Shown: piece after piece, positions 32,028 to 34,210 of the stretch | How positions within the stretch are numbered: position 1 is the first letter of the stretch | Layout: each line of letters opens with the position of its first letter | Source of the DNA: an uncultured Brevundimonas sp. | GTDB taxonomy: Bacteria; Pseudomonadota; Alphaproteobacteria; Caulobacterales; Caulobacteraceae | Assembly: GCF_947305955.1 (NCBI RefSeq) | Contig: NZ_CAMZFB010000032.1 | Location: forward strand, 1 to 34,210 | Length of the DNA stretch: 34,210 nt | Direction: 5' to 3' | Program-made: the position numbers and the translations under genes | The notes under the pieces: generated by a model | What the model saw: the letters and a program-made list of their open reading frames with translations, nothing else | Told to the model about the DNA's origin: nothing | Databases searched by the model: none

Positions 32028-32906
32028 ATGGCCAACTCGATCAACACCAACCGCGGTGCGCTCGTCGCTCTGCAAACCCTGAACGCCACCAACAAGGCTC
32101 TGGAAACCACCCAGAACCGTGTGAACACCGGCATGAAGGTTTCGTCGGCCAAGGACAATGGTGCCATCTACGCCATTGCCACGGCTCAACGTGCCGAAAT
32201 GGGCGCTCAGGACGCCGTCAAACAGTCGCTGCAACGCGGCCAGTCGATCATCGATGTGGCTCTGGCCGCCGGTGAAACCGTCGTGGACGCCCTGACCGAG
32301 CTGAAAAGCCTGGCCGTGGCCATTCAGGATGATGCCGGTACGACCGACTTCACCGAAAACGGCAAGAAGCTGGTCAACGACTTCGAGTCCATCGTGAAGG
32401 AAATTCACAAGGCTCTGGACGGTGCCAAGTTCGACGGTGTCAACCTGTTCGACGCCATTACCGCAGGTGGTACGGCCATTGAAGTCACCACCAACACCTC
32501 GGGTGGCAAGTTCTCGCTCAAGGCTGCGGGCACGAGCTCGGCCGGCTCCTCGATGACGTTCGGCGGCAACGTTGCTGCTGGTGGCGTTTGGACCACCTCG
32601 GCAGGCTATGCGGCCAAGAAGACCGGCGCGAACGCTTATACGGCTGCGAACGTCGAAACGGCGCTTAACGCGTTCACGACCGTTCTGGCCGACCTCGGCA
32701 CCAAGTCGAAGTCGCTGGATCGCCAGCTGTCGTTCGTGGGCAAGTTCCAGGACTCGCTGGAGACCGGTATCGGCAACCTCGTGGATGCCGATCTGGCCAA
32801 GGAAAGCGCCCGCCTGACCGCTCTGCAGACCAAGCAACAGCTGGGTGTGCAGGCGCTGTCGATCGCCAACTCGTCCAGCAGCATGCTGCTGGGCCTGTTT
32901 CGCTAA
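32028..32906 (+). CDS. Flagellin, array gene 5 (subfamily B)
   Basis: The 292-residue protein differs from gene 6 at only two positions, both in one spot: SFVGKFQDS here, SFVSKLQDS in gene 6. The centre carries DDAGTTDFTENGKKLVNDF and VTTNTSGGKFSLKAAG. Bases 32142-32722 are identical to 33157-33737, whereas the 5' end, 3' end and leader differ by silent or non-coding changes. GGAGGCTAGA precedes the start codon. Confidence 0.96.
   Translation: MANSINTNRGALVALQTLNATNKALETTQNRVNTGMKVSSAKDNGAIYAIATAQRAEMGAQDAVKQSLQRGQSIIDVALAAGETVVDALTELKSLAVAIQDDAGTTDFTENGKKLVNDFESIVKEIHKALDGAKFDGVNLFDAITAGGTAIEVTTNTSGGKFSLKAAGTSSAGSSMTFGGNVAAGGVWTTSAGYAAKKTGANAYTAANVETALNAFTTVLADLGTKSKSLDRQLSFVGKFQDSLETGIGNLVDADLAKESARLTALQTKQQLGVQALSIANSSSSMLLGLFR
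32142..32722 (+). repeat. 581-base identical block, copy in flagellin gene 5
   Basis: By line-by-line comparison this block is identical to 33157-33737. It is bounded by single-base differences at 32141 (T against G) and 32723 (C against T). Confidence 0.9.
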
Positions 32907-32919
32907 ACCGTAGGGCAGG

Positions 32920-32939
32920 GGCGGATCATCCGGTCCGCC
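32920..32939 (+). terminator. Stem-loop after flagellin gene 5
   Basis: The 6-bp stem GGCGGA / TCCGCC has an 8-base loop and no T-run. It is the counterpart of the stem after gene 4, and one stem pair has changed on both sides (G-C to A-T). Confidence 0.45.
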
Positions 32940-32980
32940 TCCCGCTCTGACCACCTCGTACCCAGTAAGCGTTGAGTAAC

Positions 32981-33027
32981 GGGCACAGCGCCCACCCCGC
33001 CAAAACGGCGGGCATCACAAAATGTGA
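32981..33027 (+). promoter_or_regulatory. Structured leader of flagellin gene 6
   Basis: Stem A is GGGC/GCCC at 32981-32993 with loop ACAGC. Stem B is CCCGCC/GGCGGG at 32996-33012 with loop AAAAC. Stem C is TCACA/TGTGA at 33015-33027 with loop AAA. The box GTAAGCGTTGAG is at 32965-32976. Confidence 0.7.
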
Positions 33028-33042
33028 AATGTGGAGGCCAGA

Positions 33043-33921
33043 ATGGCCAACTCGATCAATACGAACCGCGGTGCACTCGTTGCACTGCAAACCCTGAACG
33101 CCACCAACAAGGCTCTGGAAACGACCCAGAACCGTGTGAACACCGGCATGAAGGTGTCGTCGGCCAAGGACAATGGTGCCATCTACGCCATTGCCACGGC
33201 TCAACGTGCCGAAATGGGCGCTCAGGACGCCGTCAAACAGTCGCTGCAACGCGGCCAGTCGATCATCGATGTGGCTCTGGCCGCCGGTGAAACCGTCGTG
33301 GACGCCCTGACCGAGCTGAAAAGCCTGGCCGTGGCCATTCAGGATGATGCCGGTACGACCGACTTCACCGAAAACGGCAAGAAGCTGGTCAACGACTTCG
33401 AGTCCATCGTGAAGGAAATTCACAAGGCTCTGGACGGTGCCAAGTTCGACGGTGTCAACCTGTTCGACGCCATTACCGCAGGTGGTACGGCCATTGAAGT
33501 CACCACCAACACCTCGGGTGGCAAGTTCTCGCTCAAGGCTGCGGGCACGAGCTCGGCCGGCTCCTCGATGACGTTCGGCGGCAACGTTGCTGCTGGTGGC
33601 GTTTGGACCACCTCGGCAGGCTATGCGGCCAAGAAGACCGGCGCGAACGCTTATACGGCTGCGAACGTCGAAACGGCGCTTAACGCGTTCACGACCGTTC
33701 TGGCCGACCTCGGCACCAAGTCGAAGTCGCTGGATCGTCAGCTGTCGTTCGTCAGCAAGCTTCAGGACTCGCTGGAAACCGGTATCGGCAACCTCGTGGA
33801 TGCCGATCTGGCCAAGGAAAGCGCTCGTCTGACCGCCCTGCAAACCAAGCAACAGCTGGGTGTGCAGGCTCTGTCGATCGCCAACTCGTCCAGCAGCATG
33901 CTGCTGGGTCTGTTCCGCTAA
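33043..33921 (+). CDS. Flagellin, array gene 6 (subfamily B)
   Basis: The 292-residue product from the ATG at 33043 (the upstream in-frame start at 33031 lies in the leader) is a mosaic. The middle matches gene 5 base for base. The segment TCGTTCGTCAGCAAGCTTCA after it follows gene 4 (SFVSKLQDS). The 5' part from 33100 to 33202 is identical to gene 7 up to the window edge. This suggests repeated exchange among the B copies. Confidence 0.96.
   Translation: MANSINTNRGALVALQTLNATNKALETTQNRVNTGMKVSSAKDNGAIYAIATAQRAEMGAQDAVKQSLQRGQSIIDVALAAGETVVDALTELKSLAVAIQDDAGTTDFTENGKKLVNDFESIVKEIHKALDGAKFDGVNLFDAITAGGTAIEVTTNTSGGKFSLKAAGTSSAGSSMTFGGNVAAGGVWTTSAGYAAKKTGANAYTAANVETALNAFTTVLADLGTKSKSLDRQLSFVSKLQDSLETGIGNLVDADLAKESARLTALQTKQQLGVQALSIANSSSSMLLGLFR
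33157..33737 (+). repeat. 581-base identical block, copy in flagellin gene 6
   Basis: This is the partner of 32142-32722, offset by 1015 bases. The identity covers the variable centre of the protein, the part expected to differ most between paralogues. Confidence 0.9.
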
Positions 33922-33934
33922 GCCATAGGGAAGG

Positions 33935-33954
33935 GGCGGGCCCTCCGGTCCGCC
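33935..33954 (+). terminator. Stem-loop after flagellin gene 6
   Basis: The 5-bp stem GGCGG / CCGCC with a 10-base loop lies at the same place as the stems after genes 4 and 5. No T-run follows. Confidence 0.4.
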
Positions 33955-33988
33955 TCTGACCACATCGTACCTAGTAAGCGTTGAGTGC

Positions 33989-34035
33989 GGGCATAACGCC
34001 CACCCCGTCAAAACGGCGGGCATCACAAAATGTGA
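33989..34035 (+). promoter_or_regulatory. Structured leader of flagellin gene 7
   Basis: Stem A is GGGC/GCCC at 33989-34001 with loop ATAAC. Stem B is CCCGTC/GGCGGG at 34004-34020 with loop AAAAC and one T-G pair. Stem C is TCACA/TGTGA at 34023-34035 with loop AAA. The box GTAAGCGTTGAG is at 33974-33985. Confidence 0.7.
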
Positions 34036-34050
34036 AAACTGGAGGCCAGA

Positions 34051-34210
34051 ATGGCCAACTCGATCAACACCAACCGCGGTGCGCTTGTCGCCCTGCAAAC
34101 TCTGAATGCCACCAACAAGGCTCTGGAAACGACCCAGAACCGTGTGAACACCGGCATGAAGGTGTCGTCGGCCAAGGACAATGGTGCCATCTACGCCATT
34201 GCCACGGCTC
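34051..34210 (+). CDS. Flagellin, array gene 7 (subfamily B, cut by window edge)
   Basis: The first 53 codons are present ([19 protein letters not shown] to YAIATA), the same protein sequence as genes 5 and 6 so far. The array may continue beyond the window. GGAGGCCAGA precedes the start codon. Confidence 0.93.
   Translation, partial: MANSINTNRGALVALQTLNATNKALETTQNRVNTGMKVSSAKDNGAIYAIATA

Noticed and set aside
32930..32956. GG-N10-GC match upstream of flagellin gene 6 taken as a sigma-54 element
   Set aside because: It falls in the GC-rich stem after gene 5, is not at the 91-base distance seen in genes 1-2, and is absent from genes 5 and 7.
30887..34098. Long minus-strand open frames of 338-390 residues across the flagellin array
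   Set aside because: They repeat with the array and mirror the flagellin codons (strong third-position bias); they run across leaders and terminators and have no start signals.
27601..34210. Tandem array considered as a CRISPR or phage repeat region
   Set aside because: The repeating unit of about 1 kb is a flagellin gene plus leader; no short regular repeats or spacers are present.

Overview
The window looks like chromosome of an alphaproteobacterium of the order Caulobacterales (Caulobacter, Brevundimonas or Asticcacaulis type). The reasons are GC-rich coding, the block murA-DUF2948-UPF0262-infA-maf-RNase E/G-yacG, a tRNA-His with no encoded G-1 and with U72/A73 (the form described in Caulobacter), short (~290 residue) flagellins in a tandem family, and sigma-54 type signals ahead of the first two flagellin genes. 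Genus and species cannot be fixed from the sequence alone.

Layout. Positions 1-3148 (minus) hold most of a very large secreted beta-propeller/amidohydrolase that runs off the left edge. Two identical tRNA-Thr(GGT) genes follow (3329-3565, minus). From 3650 to 8522 is a housekeeping block: a small basic protein, murA, DUF2948, UPF0262, infA, maf, a short RNase E/G homologue, yacG and tRNA-Phe. After a 472-base non-coding stretch comes a TonB energising operon, exbB-exbD-tonB (8995-11092), closed by a clear terminator, then an M48 lipoprotein protease and tRNA-His. The part from 12262 to 24638 is mixed metabolic and housekeeping: a cNMP-domain patatin, two crotonase-family enzymes, a metallo-beta-lactamase-fold hydrolase, exonuclease III with a small membrane protein, a Cys-rich secreted triple-repeat protein, a GNAT enzyme, the tightly overlapped set DUF1285-Nudix-CCA transferase, and a membrane-bound endonuclease/exonuclease/phosphatase protein.

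The accessory part is 24640-27588. It has a DUF2793/glycine-rich fibre-like protein, a 53-residue protein, a two-helix holin-like protein, an M15 endolysin, an i-spanin and an o-spanin nested partly inside the i-spanin gene in another frame. The four junctions from the 53-residue gene to the i-spanin are ATGA overlaps or nested starts. This is a complete-looking phage-type lysis set with no head, tail-tube or packaging gene in view.

From 27790 to the right edge there are seven flagellin genes in one direction, the last cut by the window. They fall into two subfamilies (genes 1-3 and 4-7). Each gene is preceded by the same leader architecture of successive small stem-loops whose stems change by compensating substitutions, which points to a conserved RNA element of the kind through which FlbT acts on flagellin mRNA in Caulobacter. 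Genes 1 and 2 also have good -24/-12 elements at the same distance from the start codon; genes 3-7 carry a different conserved box there. Genes 5 and 6 share 581 identical bases in the middle but differ at both ends, the mark of gene conversion.
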